Source: Paenirhizobium daejeonense (lineage in GTDB: Bacteria > Pseudomonadota > Alphaproteobacteria > Rhizobiales > Rhizobiaceae). Taken from it: a stretch of DNA of 64,000 nucleotides. The notes under the pieces were generated by a model that was not told where the DNA came from, searched no databases, and saw nothing but the letters and a program-made list of their open reading frames with translations. Position numbers and translations under genes: made by a program. Position 1 is the first letter of the stretch. Every line of letters begins with the position of its first letter. Where the stretch lies: positions 434,001 to 498,000 of the forward strand of contig NZ_JACLAL010000001.1 in NCBI RefSeq assembly GCF_014280875.1, given 5' to 3'. Of this stretch, positions 25,381-34,423 are shown in pieces.

Positions 25381-26228
25381 GAACGTCATCCTCCGCAACT
25401 ATGCGGGCTCAGCGCAACCCCGGCGTCGAGATCGGAGCCTCCACCCGACGGCCGCTCCTGCGTCTCTTGCGGGCGTCTCTGAAGGGACCCTTGACCATGA
25501 CCGGAATGGAGGGAGCGGCCGCTCTCCTGAAAGCGGGAGATGGCGCAACGCTTCAGGCTCCGGTCGCCGTGCTGCGTCATGCGGTGTCTTCGGGCCTGCT
25601 GTCGCGTGAGGGTAACCGTCTCATGGCTTGCGAGGGCACGCGCACCTGGCTGCGCCGCGCCATGGCCGATGACGGCGACGATGCCTTCACCGGCCAGCAT
25701 CGCGACATCGTCATGGGAACCGCGGAGGTCGCGGAGGTGCGCACGACCGTCCGGCGCAATATGGCGGAGTCGCCGCTTTCGGCCCTCTCGCGATTGAAGG
25801 AAAAGTCGGGGGAGGCCTATCTAGGCGAAGAGGCGCTTGCCGCAGGCGATCGCTTTGCTGCCGACTTTGAGCGCGCCGGCCTGCAGCCGCGTATCACCGC
25901 TTCCTGGGAACCAAGGCTTGCGGGCAGGCTGCGCGGCCAGCCTTCAGCCGCCGGCGACCTCACGGATTCAGCGCTGGGTGCGCGCGACCGCCTGAATGCG
26001 GCCATCGAGGCGGTGGGACCGGAGCTTTCAGGTGTCGTGCTCGATGTCTGCTGCTTCATGAAGGGGCTGGAAACCGTCGAGCGGGAAAGGCAGTGGCCGG
26101 CACGCTCGGCCAAGCTGATGCTGCGCACCGGGCTGATGGCGCTCGCCCGCCACTATGCTCCGCCCACGCGGCAAAGCCGTCGCGAACATCGCTGGGGTGC
26201 GGAGGATTACCGCCCGGAACGCGGGTGA
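25377..26228 (+). CDS. DUF6456-domain protein
   Basis: A 283-residue protein whose ATG overlaps the previous stop (ATGA). The first 90 residues include a winged-helix-like segment (APVAVLRHAVSSGLLSREGNRL). The C-terminal part, from about residue 135, contains NMAESPLSALSRLKEKSGEAYLGEEALAAGDRFAADFERAGLQPRITASW (in outline), the DUF6456 hallmark, and later VLDVCCFMKGLETVERERQWPARSAKLMLRTGL. The domain resembles phage replication/DNA-binding proteins. A DNA-related function together with its DnaA-like partner is inferred from coupling. Confidence 0.8.
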   Translation: MRTSSSATMRAQRNPGVEIGASTRRPLLRLLRASLKGPLTMTGMEGAAALLKAGDGATLQAPVAVLRHAVSSGLLSREGNRLMACEGTRTWLRRAMADDGDDAFTGQHRDIVMGTAEVAEVRTTVRRNMAESPLSALSRLKEKSGEAYLGEEALAAGDRFAADFERAGLQPRITASWEPRLAGRLRGQPSAAGDLTDSALGARDRLNAAIEAVGPELSGVVLDVCCFMKGLETVERERQWPARSAKLMLRTGLMALARHYAPPTRQSRREHRWGAEDYRPERG

Positions 26229-26235
26229 GGGGCGG

Positions 26236-26670
26236 TCAGGACGTTGTGGAGGAGGCCACCAGCTGCCGGGCGGCTTCCTCGCGGATCCGCTGGATCATCG
26301 AGCGCAGCCCGTTGGCGCGCTGGGCCGAGAGATGCTCGATCAGGCCGATCTGGGAGAAAAGGTCGATGGCGTCGAGCTTGACGATCTCGGAAGCGTGCTT
26401 GCCGGAATAGGCTGCAAGCACGATTGCCACGAGGCCCCGCACGATATGCGCATCGCTGTCGCCGGAGAAATCGATGACCGGATCGTCGCCTTCATGCACA
26501 TGGGTGGAAAGCCAGACCTGGCTGGCACAGCCCTTCACCTTGTTCTCGGCCGTCTTCTCGGTCTCCGGCAGATCCGGCAACGCCTTCCCGAGTTCGATGA
26601 CATAGCGATAGCGATCCTCCCAGTCGTCGAGATAGGCAAAATCGTCGATCATCTGCTGCAATGTCGTCAT
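26236..26670 (-). CDS. sufE: SufE-family cysteine-desulfurase sulfur acceptor
   Basis: A 144-residue protein starting MTTLQQMIDDFAYLDDWEDRY, a classic SufE start. The persulfide-accepting cysteine is Cys48 in NKVKGCASQVWL. SufE takes sulfur from SufS and passes it to SufBCD for Fe-S cluster assembly. It is located away from a suf operon, as is common in alphaproteobacteria. An upstream in-frame extension of nine codons is unlikely to be used. It is convergent with the DUF6456 gene, seven bases apart. Confidence 0.93.
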   Translation of the reverse strand: MTTLQQMIDDFAYLDDWEDRYRYVIELGKALPDLPETEKTAENKVKGCASQVWLSTHVHEGDDPVIDFSGDSDAHIVRGLVAIVLAAYSGKHASEIVKLDAIDLFSQIGLIEHLSAQRANGLRSMIQRIREEAARQLVASSTTS

Positions 26671-26737
26671 GGCGTCGGAAGTCCTTGCTGTTCCCATTGG
26701 ATATAGGCGATCCCGGGCAAAGATGGAACAGTTCTAA

Positions 26738-26835
26738 GCATGTCGCGCAAAAGTGTGTGCGGTTTTGCGGTCACGACATGCGGGAAGGAAGCCATATCGC
26801 GCAAAAGTGTGTGCGGTTTTGCGGTCACGACATGT
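26738..26835. repeat. Two tandem 44-base palindromic repeats
   Basis: Copy 1 (26738-26781) starts GCATGTCGCGCAAAAGTG and ends CGGTCACGACATGC. Copy 2 (26792-26835) is nearly identical except at its left end. Spacing is 54 bases. Each can fold, with GCATGTCG pairing CGACATGC and CGCAAAA pairing TTTTGCG. The motif CGCAAAA...TTTTGCG also occurs in the elements at 60977-61087. Confidence 0.75.
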
Positions 26836-27021
26836 GCAGTGAAAAGAAAAATGCCGCGCGGTGTTTCCTCCGCGCGGCCCGGCAATATGCCGTAAGTTCC
26901 TGTGGGACAGGCAGACAGGCACCCGAACCGGTCCGCAAGGCGGAAGGTCGGTTCCGATGCAAGAGGTTGGCGGGGTCGCGGGACCGGACCCAGGAGACAA
27001 GGCTTAGGCTAGAGGCAAGAC

Positions 27022-27495
27022 TCAGAGTTTCGGCGGCGTATAAGGTTTCGGGCCGTTGCCGTTCTTCGGGCGCGGCTCCGGGGTCACCGTGCCGGTGATG
27101 ATTTCGGAAATCGTGGCAGGCTCGGCGGCAGGCTTGGTTTCGGTGGCGGCAATCGCCGGCTTCACGGTTGCCGGTTTGACAGGCATTCCCGGAGCGGCAG
27201 TATCGGCCTTGCCGTCGTCGGCAAACTGGCTGTCGAGGATCTGGTAGGCGACATAGGCGCCTTCGCGGGCCCGGTGGCCGAGCGCGGTCAGGGTTTCGGC
27301 ACCTTTTTCGCAGACGTCAGGCTTTTCGCTGCAGATGGCGGTAATGTATTGATAGGCGTCGGTGGCAACGGTGATTGCGTCGCCGAGCGCGAATTTCGGG
27401 CCGGCCGCTTCTTCTGTTTGGGGCTGGGTCCCGAAATAGGACAGCGCGACCAGCACCATCGAAAACCAGAACGTTCCCTTGATCAGAAACCACAT
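27022..27495 (-). CDS. DUF5330-domain membrane-anchored protein
   Basis: A 157-residue protein with the start placed at MWFLIKGTFWFSMVLVALSYF, an N-terminal membrane helix or uncleaved signal. Residues 35-90 form the DUF5330 helical domain with CSEKPDVCEKGAETLTALGHRAREGAYVAYQILD (in outline), including a conserved Cys pair. The Pro/Ala/Thr-rich C-terminal tail is probably disordered. Typical of Rhizobiales; the function is not established. It is divergent from the histidine kinase gene. Confidence 0.78.
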   Translation of the reverse strand: MWFLIKGTFWFSMVLVALSYFGTQPQTEEAAGPKFALGDAITVATDAYQYITAICSEKPDVCEKGAETLTALGHRAREGAYVAYQILDSQFADDGKADTAAPGMPVKPATVKPAIAATETKPAAEPATISEIITGTVTPEPRPKNGNGPKPYTPPKL

Positions 27496-27945
27496 CGTCT
27501 TCACCAATCCCGTGTCGCCGGTCGTGCCCGGCCTGTGCCGGGTTGTTTCCCGGTCGTCTGAAGCAAAGGTATCGGCGGGGTGCAAAGATCGCTTTTCAAA
27601 ACTTCCTCGGATTCGTGCCAAATTCGATTAAAAGTTGAACGATCTGCCTTTGAGGGGCATTTGCTTCGAAGTTTAGCGAGCGACGTTAAGCATAACTATG
27701 GCGAAGTCCCGGTAATCCACCGGCTTTGCCGCGACGGCGCCGCCACAAAAGTTAACGCGGTGGAGAAATATGAGACAATTCCGTCGCTTACGCCCCGTTA
27801 ACCACGATTTTGAAAGCTTCGTCGATTTGTCTCGATATGGACCAGACAGGCCCTCTGAAGGGTGTTGAAAGGGCTCACCTTATCTTTTCTTTAAGCGCGG
27901 ACGGCCTATGTTCGGCTCACGAAATGAGTCGTTTCGCGAGTATGA
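27496..27945. other. Intergenic gap between divergent DUF5330 and kinase genes
   Basis: About 450 bases without a convincing gene. It should hold two divergent promoters. No clear repeat or operator was recognised. Confidence 0.4.
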
Positions 27946-29496
27946 ATGGTGTTGGTATTGCGTAACATTGCGGGTAGGGCGGAGGCGATCGTTGATCGTA
28001 CGGCCGGCAACTGCCTGTCGTGGAGCGCAAACGGCGATCCGGTCGCTTCAGGCGAAATCGTAATCGTGCGCCGCCTTGCTGCGGGCTTCGTTGTTCCGCT
28101 CGTCGCGGTGCCCCTCATTCTCTCCTTCATTCTCGGACCGGCGACCGCATTGCCGCTCGGCGTGACGCTGGTTATCGCGGCTTTCCTCGTTTCTTGCGTC
28201 CTCATGATTGCCGGCCATCGGCATGGCTCCGCCGGGCGCGCAGGAGAGGAAGAGGAACGGCCGGGCGATCTGTCTGTCGATTTCTGCCCCGGTCTCGTGT
28301 TGGGCCTCGATGCGGCCGGTATCGTCCGCTCGGCTGGTGGCCGCGACTGCGACTGGTATCTTTCCTTCCTGCGCGATCCCTTTGGCCGCGCCTTCGTCGA
28401 GCAGATCCATGTTTCCGATCGCATCGCCTTCGTGCAGTCGCTGGACGAGTTGCGCCAGGGCGTGGATGCCGTTGTCATCGATCTGAGGCTGGAGCGCCCG
28501 GCCATCGGGCTCGCCCATAGCCAGTTCATGTATGTGCGTCTGGATATGTCGGCCGAGCGTTCGCACGATGGCTCGCTCCGCGCCATTCATGCCCAGATGC
28601 TCGACATCGCCGGTGAAATGCAGATCCGCGACATGGCTTCCCGCCGGGAAGACGAGGTGGCCGCCGCCCATGAGGCGAAGTCGCGTTTCCTCGCGGCCGT
28701 AAGCCATGAACTGCGCACGCCGCTCAATGCCATCCTCGGTTTCTCGGATATTCTTGCCGGCGAATATTTCGGCAAGCTCGAGAACGACCGCCAGCGCGAA
28801 TATGTCCAGCTGATTCGCCAGTCGGGCGCCCATCTCCTGTCGGTGGTCAATGCCATGCTCGACGTGAGCAAGATTGAGGCCGGCCGTTACGAGTTGCTTC
28901 TGGAAACTTTCCCGATCGCTGAAGCGGTTTACGAATGCGAAAAGATGCTGTCGCTCCAGGCCGCCAGCAAGGGCGTCTCGCTGACGAGCCGCCTGCCGCG
29001 CGGTCTTGGCGATGTCGTGGCCGATGGTCGCGCTGTGCGTCAGGTCTTGATCAATCTGGTCGGCAATGCGATCAAGTTCACGGAAGCGGGCGGCGCCGTC
29101 ATTATCGACGCGACGCGCGAAGGTTCGCAGCTCAAGATCGTCGTCAGCGATACCGGCATCGGCATCGCGCCCGAGAAGATGGCGCTGGTCGGCAGGCCTT
29201 TCACCCAGATCCACGATGGTCTGAGCCGCAGCCACGAAGGATCGGGCCTCGGCCTGTCGCTGGTAAAGGGGCTTACGGCCCTCCACGGCGGCACCTTCAG
29301 GATGGAAAGTCGTCCGGGCGAGGGCACGGTGGTTACCGTGACGCTGCCGGCGGACGGTTCCGGTGCGGCGGCCGTGCTGGCTGCCGAAGACAATACGGTT
29401 GAGTTTCCGCCGCGGCTGAAGCCGCTGGAAATGCAGGTCCGCGAATTGGGCAGGAAAGAAACTGTGCATGACGAAGCGAAAGCGAAAAGCGCCTGA
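27946..29496 (+). CDS. Sensor histidine kinase (PAS-like sensor, HisKA/HATPase)
   Basis: A 516-residue protein. Two membrane helices lie at about residues 45-90. A divergent PAS-like segment follows (about 105-210, GLVLGLDAAGIVRSAGGRD). The H-box is AAVSHELRTPLNAILGFS (about residue 255). The N-box is VLINLVGNAIKFTE, and the G boxes are VSDTGIGI and SHEGSGLGLSLVKGL. It should autophosphorylate on His at the inner membrane. No response regulator is adjacent. The HisKA region resembles the PleC/DivJ/PdhS kinases of alphaproteobacterial cell-cycle control, but the sensor domain is different and no such name is justified. It overlaps the next gene by 29 bases. Confidence 0.9.
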   Translation: MVLVLRNIAGRAEAIVDRTAGNCLSWSANGDPVASGEIVIVRRLAAGFVVPLVAVPLILSFILGPATALPLGVTLVIAAFLVSCVLMIAGHRHGSAGRAGEEEERPGDLSVDFCPGLVLGLDAAGIVRSAGGRDCDWYLSFLRDPFGRAFVEQIHVSDRIAFVQSLDELRQGVDAVVIDLRLERPAIGLAHSQFMYVRLDMSAERSHDGSLRAIHAQMLDIAGEMQIRDMASRREDEVAAAHEAKSRFLAAVSHELRTPLNAILGFSDILAGEYFGKLENDRQREYVQLIRQSGAHLLSVVNAMLDVSKIEAGRYELLLETFPIAEAVYECEKMLSLQAASKGVSLTSRLPRGLGDVVADGRAVRQVLINLVGNAIKFTEAGGAVIIDATREGSQLKIVVSDTGIGIAPEKMALVGRPFTQIHDGLSRSHEGSGLGLSLVKGLTALHGGTFRMESRPGEGTVVTVTLPADGSGAAAVLAAEDNTVEFPPRLKPLEMQVRELGRKETVHDEAKAKSA

Positions 29497-30532
29497 AAGG
29501 AAGCCGGCATCACGGGTGTCCGGCTTGCTTTCCGCGGGTTTTGCCGCGCTCGCGCGCGGTGCGTCCCGCCACCCCCGCCTGATCGGCGGGGTGGCGACCT
29601 TTGCCGTTGCCTTCGGTTTCGTCGCCGCCAATGCGCTCTGGTACCAGCCCGGCCGCCATCCATCGCCGATCTTCCGCACCCGCGACGCCGCCGATTTCAA
29701 TGCGCTTGCGGGCGTCGCCCGCAATCCCATGCAGGAGCAGGATCCGGGCAACACCACCACGTTCAGGATTGAGCGCGCACCCGCCGAGGGCGAACAGCCG
29801 CCCACCGATATCGCGCCCGCACAGCAAGCCCAGGCACCGCTGCCGAGCGGCGATCTCGATGGCGACGGCGTCAGTGAGCTTGCGATCGCGGTTCAGACAG
29901 AGCTTTCTCGCCGGGGCCTTTATGCCGGCGATCCAGATGGTGTGATCGGCCCGCAGACGGAAGCGGCCATTTCCGTTTTCCAGAAGTCCGTGGGCATGGA
30001 GCCGAACGGCCTCGTCAGCGACGAGCTGCTGGCAGCTCTCCGGGTCGACAACAGCGCCACCGCCGCCGTGCCGAAACAGCGCCCGCCGGCCGATGTTTCG
30101 TCGTCGCAGGCGACGAAGGACCCGGTTGCCGCCGCCATCCGCAGTGCCGAGAAGGTGGTCACGACAGCGCCGACCCGGCCTGCGGCTAAACCCGAAACGG
30201 CACGGGCGATTCAGCCGAAGCCGGTTCAGCCCAGGCCCGCCCCGCTCAATTCGGACGGCCGGACACCGCCGGCCGCCATCCCGGCATCCGCCGATGCCAA
30301 CGATGCCGAAGCTTTGCCCGCGACGCTCACCGATGCGCCGGATCCGGGCCTCGTCATGGAAATCCAGCGTGGCCTTTCCAACATTGCCTATACTGATGTC
30401 AGCATCGACGGGGTTGCCGGCGATCAGACGCGTGCCGCGATCCGTCGTTTCCAGCGTCATTACCGCCTGCCGGAAAACGGCGAGCCGAGTGCTGCCGTTC
30501 TGAAAAAGCTTAAGGATATCGGTGCTCTCTGA
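29468..30532 (+). CDS. Membrane-anchored protein with two peptidoglycan-binding domains
   Basis: A 354-residue protein with a basic N-terminus, one membrane helix (about residues 39-57) and a long periplasmic part. Two PG_binding_1 repeats are visible: VQTELSRRGLYAGDPDGVIGPQTEAAISVFQKSVG (about 140-175) and IQRGLSNIAYTDVSIDGVAGDQTRAAIRRFQRHY (about 297-330), both in outline. A Pro/Ala-rich linker separates them. No catalytic domain is present, so it probably anchors or senses the wall. Its start overlaps the kinase gene, so the kinase may receive a cell-wall signal through it. Confidence 0.85.
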   Translation: MTKRKRKAPERKPASRVSGLLSAGFAALARGASRHPRLIGGVATFAVAFGFVAANALWYQPGRHPSPIFRTRDAADFNALAGVARNPMQEQDPGNTTTFRIERAPAEGEQPPTDIAPAQQAQAPLPSGDLDGDGVSELAIAVQTELSRRGLYAGDPDGVIGPQTEAAISVFQKSVGMEPNGLVSDELLAALRVDNSATAAVPKQRPPADVSSSQATKDPVAAAIRSAEKVVTTAPTRPAAKPETARAIQPKPVQPRPAPLNSDGRTPPAAIPASADANDAEALPATLTDAPDPGLVMEIQRGLSNIAYTDVSIDGVAGDQTRAAIRRFQRHYRLPENGEPSAAVLKKLKDIGAL

Positions 30533-30657
30533 CGGGGTTTTCCCAGCAGGGTAGGGCCTTTGATCGCGTTTTGGTTGTGCTTCTTTCGTCGATGCACATG
30601 TTTGCGAATCTTTAACCCGCGCCGCCGATACTGCTTGCGGGTTGGAGGACTCGCCGC

Positions 30658-32106
30658 ATGAACGTCGTGGAAAGATTGCTGCCGGAGGAGGAATACTCCC
30701 CGACCGGCTCCCCGCTTGTCGATGCCGAGACGCTGCGCGGCATTATCGGAAAACTGGCCCACGAGGCCTCGACGCTTGGCGTCGATCTGGTCGATATCGC
30801 CGGCGCTATTCAGGACGTCGCGACGATGTCGAAGCGCCATACCAGCACCTTCAACACGGTCACCGGCACGGCGCTAGCCATTGCCGAAACCAACAAGGAT
30901 GTCGCCCGATCGCTGCGTTCGACAGATGAGACGGCGGCCGGTGCCCGCCAGATGCTTGGCGAGTCTGCGAGCCGCCTTGCCGGCGCCGTAGACAAGATCG
31001 ACCGCATGGTTGCGGCGTCGGGGGAGATTTCCAGCGAAATCGGCGCCTTCGCCGTGTCGCTTTCCAATGTCGATAAGGTTGCCGAGGAAATCGGCTCGAT
31101 TGCCCGCCAGACCAATCTTCTGGCGCTGAATGCGGCAATCGAAGCGGCCCGCGCCGGTGAGGCCGGCAAGGGGTTTGCCGTTGTCGCTGCCGAAATACGG
31201 GCGTTGTCGCTGCAGACCTCGCAGGCAACAGGCTCCATTCAGGCGATCCTCAACGAGATCCGCAACAAGATCACCAAGCTTTCCGAGGCGGGCAGGGGGG
31301 CCAGCGAAAGCGCGCTCGGCGTGCGCGATACTTCGCAAGCGATGAACCAGTCCTTCGGTGCGATGGAAGAGGTCATCACCCGCATTCTCGATGGGTCCTC
31401 TGTGATGGCGAAAACCACTGAGACGGTCGAGCGGCAATGTGCCGATTTCGTTCGCACGCTCGGCGGGATGGCGGCGGAGGTCCAGCATTCCGACGCGGCG
31501 CTGCAGAATGCCGCGGTTCGCGTCGAAAAGGTGGTCAATCTTTCCGAGACCCTGATCCAGCTCACCGCCAGTGCTGGCATAGAGACGGAAGACAGCCATT
31601 GGATCGATACGGCTTGCGAAGTAGCCGCGGCGATTTCCAGGGCCTTCCAGCAGGGCGTCGATAGCGGGCGCATCGGCATCGCCGCACTGTTCGACCAGAA
31701 CTACCGGCCGATGGTTGGCACCGATCCGGTGCAGATGCTCGCCGCCTTCACGGATTTCACCGATCAGGTTCTGCCTCCGATCCTTGAGCCGGTGCTTACG
31801 CTCTCCGACCGCATCGGCTTCTGCGCAGCGGTGGACACCAATGGCTACCTGCCGACCCATAACCGGAAATTCTCTCAGCCGCAGCGCCCCGGCGATCCCG
31901 TGTGGAACACCGCCAACTGCCGCAACCGCCGTATCTTCAATGATCGCGTCGGCCTTGCCGCTGGCCGTTCGACGGCACCCTTCCTCGTGCAGACCTACCG
32001 CCGCGACATGGGCGGCGGCAATTTCGTGGTGATGAAGGACATCTCTGCCCCGATCACCGTCTCCGGCCGCCACTGGGGCGGTCTGAGGTTGGCGATCCGG
32101 GTCTAG
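30658..32106 (+). CDS. Soluble methyl-accepting chemotaxis protein with C-terminal sensor
   Basis: A 482-residue protein without membrane helices. The MCP signalling domain is at the N-terminal side: the hairpin [41 protein letters not shown] lies at about 143-183 (in outline). Residues about 310-482 form a separate sensor ([37 protein letters not shown] ... [12 protein letters not shown]) that resembles the membrane-distal cache/PAS-like module of some alphaproteobacterial chemoreceptors. The order signal-then-sensor is the reverse of classical receptors. It is cytoplasmic, so it should monitor an internal signal and pass it to CheA/CheW. GGAGG nine bases before ATG fixes the start. Confidence 0.88.
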   Translation: MNVVERLLPEEEYSPTGSPLVDAETLRGIIGKLAHEASTLGVDLVDIAGAIQDVATMSKRHTSTFNTVTGTALAIAETNKDVARSLRSTDETAAGARQMLGESASRLAGAVDKIDRMVAASGEISSEIGAFAVSLSNVDKVAEEIGSIARQTNLLALNAAIEAARAGEAGKGFAVVAAEIRALSLQTSQATGSIQAILNEIRNKITKLSEAGRGASESALGVRDTSQAMNQSFGAMEEVITRILDGSSVMAKTTETVERQCADFVRTLGGMAAEVQHSDAALQNAAVRVEKVVNLSETLIQLTASAGIETEDSHWIDTACEVAAAISRAFQQGVDSGRIGIAALFDQNYRPMVGTDPVQMLAAFTDFTDQVLPPILEPVLTLSDRIGFCAAVDTNGYLPTHNRKFSQPQRPGDPVWNTANCRNRRIFNDRVGLAAGRSTAPFLVQTYRRDMGGGNFVVMKDISAPITVSGRHWGGLRLAIRV

Positions 32107-32153
32107 CCGCGCTTTCGCGAGCCCCTTGAGCTGGAAAGGAGACGGCCGCTGCT

Positions 32154-32630
32154 TCAGGCCCCTGCCATCGCGGCCCCACGCCTCCACGAGACGATCTTCG
32201 GTGTGAACACCTGAACGATCTCGCCGTTCTGGTTGATCGTCTCGCTGCGGAAGGTGACGAGGCCGCGTTCTGGTTTCGAGCGCGACGGAGCGATGGTGAC
32301 GATCTCGCTTTCCACATGGATTCGGTCGCCCGGCCATGTGGCGCGGGGCCAGGAGATTTCCCCGCCCGCGCCGATCAGCCCGCCGGCCAGCGGCAGGCTC
32401 TGCACCAACAGCCGCATGGTGGTCGCGGCCGTGTGCCAGCCGCTGGCCGCGAGCCTGCCGAACAGGCTGCCGCGCGCCAGTTCCTCGTCGAGATGGAAGA
32501 ACTGCGGATCGTAGCGCCCGGCAAATTCCCGGATTTCGTCGACTTCCATCACATGGGAAGGGCTGGTGAAGCGCTGCCCGACGGTCAGGTCATCGAGATA
32601 GAGCTTCACCGCCTGTGCGTCTTCGGTCAT
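32154..32630 (-). CDS. MaoC-like (R)-enoyl-CoA hydratase domain protein
   Basis: A 158-residue hot-dog-fold protein: YLDDLTVGQRFTSPSHVMEVDEIREFAGRYDPQFFHLDEELA (in outline), with the catalytic Asp/His pair in DPQFFHLD, then GSLFGRLAASGWHTAA. It hydrates or dehydrates enoyl-CoA esters. It lies 12 bases downstream of the acyl-CoA ligase gene and is last in the fatty-acid block. Its role there may be bypass of D-hydroxyacyl-CoA or branched intermediates. Confidence 0.88.
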   Translation of the reverse strand: MTEDAQAVKLYLDDLTVGQRFTSPSHVMEVDEIREFAGRYDPQFFHLDEELARGSLFGRLAASGWHTAATTMRLLVQSLPLAGGLIGAGGEISWPRATWPGDRIHVESEIVTIAPSRSKPERGLVTFRSETINQNGEIVQVFTPKIVSWRRGAAMAGA

Positions 32631-32642
32631 GTCGCGTATCCC

Positions 32643-34292
32643 TCAACCGGCGAGCGTCGAGTCCGGCGAGCGCTTGGCGTACTCGTCGAGAACGATCTGG
32701 CGGATTGCGGTCTTCAGCAGCTTTCCGGTTGCGGTATGCGGCAGTTCCTCGACGATGATGACGTCGTCGGGAATGCTCCACTTGGAGATCTTGCCGGTAT
32801 AGACATCGAGCATGTCGTGGCGGGTAAACGTCTGACCGGGCTTGACCACCACCACCAGAACGGGGCGCTCGCCCCAGCGGGCGTCGGGAGCGCCGACCAC
32901 CGCCGCTTCCTTGATCGCGGGATGGGCTTGCGCGATGTTTTCCAGTTCGATCGAGCTGATCCATTCGCCGCCGGATTTCACTACGTCCTTGGTGCGGTCG
33001 ACGATCTGCACGAATCCGTCCTCGTCCATGGTGACGACGTCACCCGTGTCGAACCAGCCTTCGACGGCATGCGCCGGGCTCTTCTCGGTGTTGTAGTAAC
33101 CGGCCGCGACCCAGGGGCCGCGCACCATCATGGCGCCGAAGGCCTTGCCGTCACGGGCCACCGGCTTGCCGTCGCTGCCGTCGATGCGGAATTCCATGCC
33201 GAACAGCGGGCGGCCCTGCTTGCATTCGAGCATGAGTTTCTGTTCCGCCGAAAGAGCCTCGTGCTTCGGAAGAAGCGTCGCCGCAAGCCCGATCGGGCTG
33301 GTTTCCGTCATGCCCCAGGCATGGCGAACCGTTACGCCCATATTATGGAAGCGGCTGATCATGATCGGAGGCGTGGCCGAGCCGCCGATAGCGACCCGCT
33401 TCAGGCTTGTGAATTTCTGGCCATGGGCATCCATCCAGTCGAGCAGGCCGAGCCAGACCGTCGGCACGCCGGCGGTTACCGTCACGCCTTCGCTCTCGAA
33501 CAGCGAATGCAGGCTGGCGCCGTCGAGGTTAGGGCCTGGCATGACGAGCTTTGCCCCGACCATCGGTGCCGCAAAGGGCAGGCCCCAGGCATTGACATGG
33601 AACATCGGTACGACTGGCACCACCGCGTCATTGGCTGAAAGGCTGAGCACGTCCATGAAGCTGATCGCCATGGCATGCAGCACGCTGGAGCGGTGGCTGT
33701 AGAGCACGCCCTTCGGGTCGCCCGTGGTGCCCGAGGTGTAGCACAGGCCGGAGGCGGTGTTTTCGTCGAACACCGGCCACTCGAATTCGTCGGATTCTCC
33801 TGCAATCAGCGTCTCGTAGCAGACGAGGTTGGGCAGCACGTCCGATTTCGGCATATGCGACTCGTCGGTCAGGATGACGACGGCCTTCAGCGGCGCCAGC
33901 CGGTCGGCCAGCGCTTCGAGGATCGGCAGGAAGGTGAGGTCGGAGAAGAGCACGCTGTCGCCAGCATGTTCGATGATGTAGCCGATCTGCTCGCGGAAGA
34001 GGCGCGGGTTGATCGTGTGGCACACGAAGCCTGAGCCTGATACGCCGTAGTAAAGCTCCATGTGGCGGTAGCCGTTCCAGGCGAGCGTGCCCACCCGGTC
34101 GCCATGCTCGAGGCCGAGCTTTTTGAGGGCGTTGGCGAGCTTCCGGCTGCGCTTCGCAAGATCGCCATAGGTGTAGCGGTGGATGGGGCCCTCGACGGTT
34201 TTCGACACGACTTCCGTGCCGCCGTGATAGGTCTCTGCGTGACGCAGGATCGATGACACGAGCAGCGGTGCATTCATCATCATGCCAAGCAT
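32643..34292 (-). CDS. Long- or medium-chain fatty-acyl-CoA ligase
   Basis: A 549-residue ANL-superfamily enzyme. The AMP-binding P-loop is [17 protein letters not shown]. The motifs [31 protein letters not shown] and the hinge [12 protein letters not shown] are intact, and the catalytic lysine is in [12 protein letters not shown]. It activates a fatty acid with ATP and CoA for beta-oxidation. The length and [16 protein letters not shown] start match the 540-residue AlkK/medium-chain type rather than E. coli FadD. AGGAGAAG precedes ATG. A palindromic repeat lies in the 131-base gap before it. Confidence 0.92.
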   Translation of the reverse strand: MLGMMMNAPLLVSSILRHAETYHGGTEVVSKTVEGPIHRYTYGDLAKRSRKLANALKKLGLEHGDRVGTLAWNGYRHMELYYGVSGSGFVCHTINPRLFREQIGYIIEHAGDSVLFSDLTFLPILEALADRLAPLKAVVILTDESHMPKSDVLPNLVCYETLIAGESDEFEWPVFDENTASGLCYTSGTTGDPKGVLYSHRSSVLHAMAISFMDVLSLSANDAVVPVVPMFHVNAWGLPFAAPMVGAKLVMPGPNLDGASLHSLFESEGVTVTAGVPTVWLGLLDWMDAHGQKFTSLKRVAIGGSATPPIMISRFHNMGVTVRHAWGMTETSPIGLAATLLPKHEALSAEQKLMLECKQGRPLFGMEFRIDGSDGKPVARDGKAFGAMMVRGPWVAAGYYNTEKSPAHAVEGWFDTGDVVTMDEDGFVQIVDRTKDVVKSGGEWISSIELENIAQAHPAIKEAAVVGAPDARWGERPVLVVVVKPGQTFTRHDMLDVYTGKISKWSIPDDVIIVEELPHTATGKLLKTAIRQIVLDEYAKRSPDSTLAG

Positions 34293-34311
34293 GGTCTTCT
34301 CCTCCCGGGAC

Positions 34312-34414
34312 AGAGTAATTCCAGCAAAAGCGTGAAGCGGTTTTGCGTTAGGAATTACATGAAAACAAAGAGATGGAGCATTTCCGGCGACTCCGTTCTC
34401 GCCGGAAATGCTCT
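34312..34414. repeat. Palindromic repeat pair inside the beta-oxidation block
   Basis: The first part (AGTAATTCCAGCAAAAGCG ... CGGTTTTGCG ... GGAATTAC) belongs to the AATTCC family. The second (GAGCATTTCCGGCGA ... TCGCCGGAAATGCTC) is a perfect long-armed hairpin. Together they fill the gap between the dehydrogenase and ligase genes. Confidence 0.7.
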
Positions 34415-34423
34415 GGACTTCAA

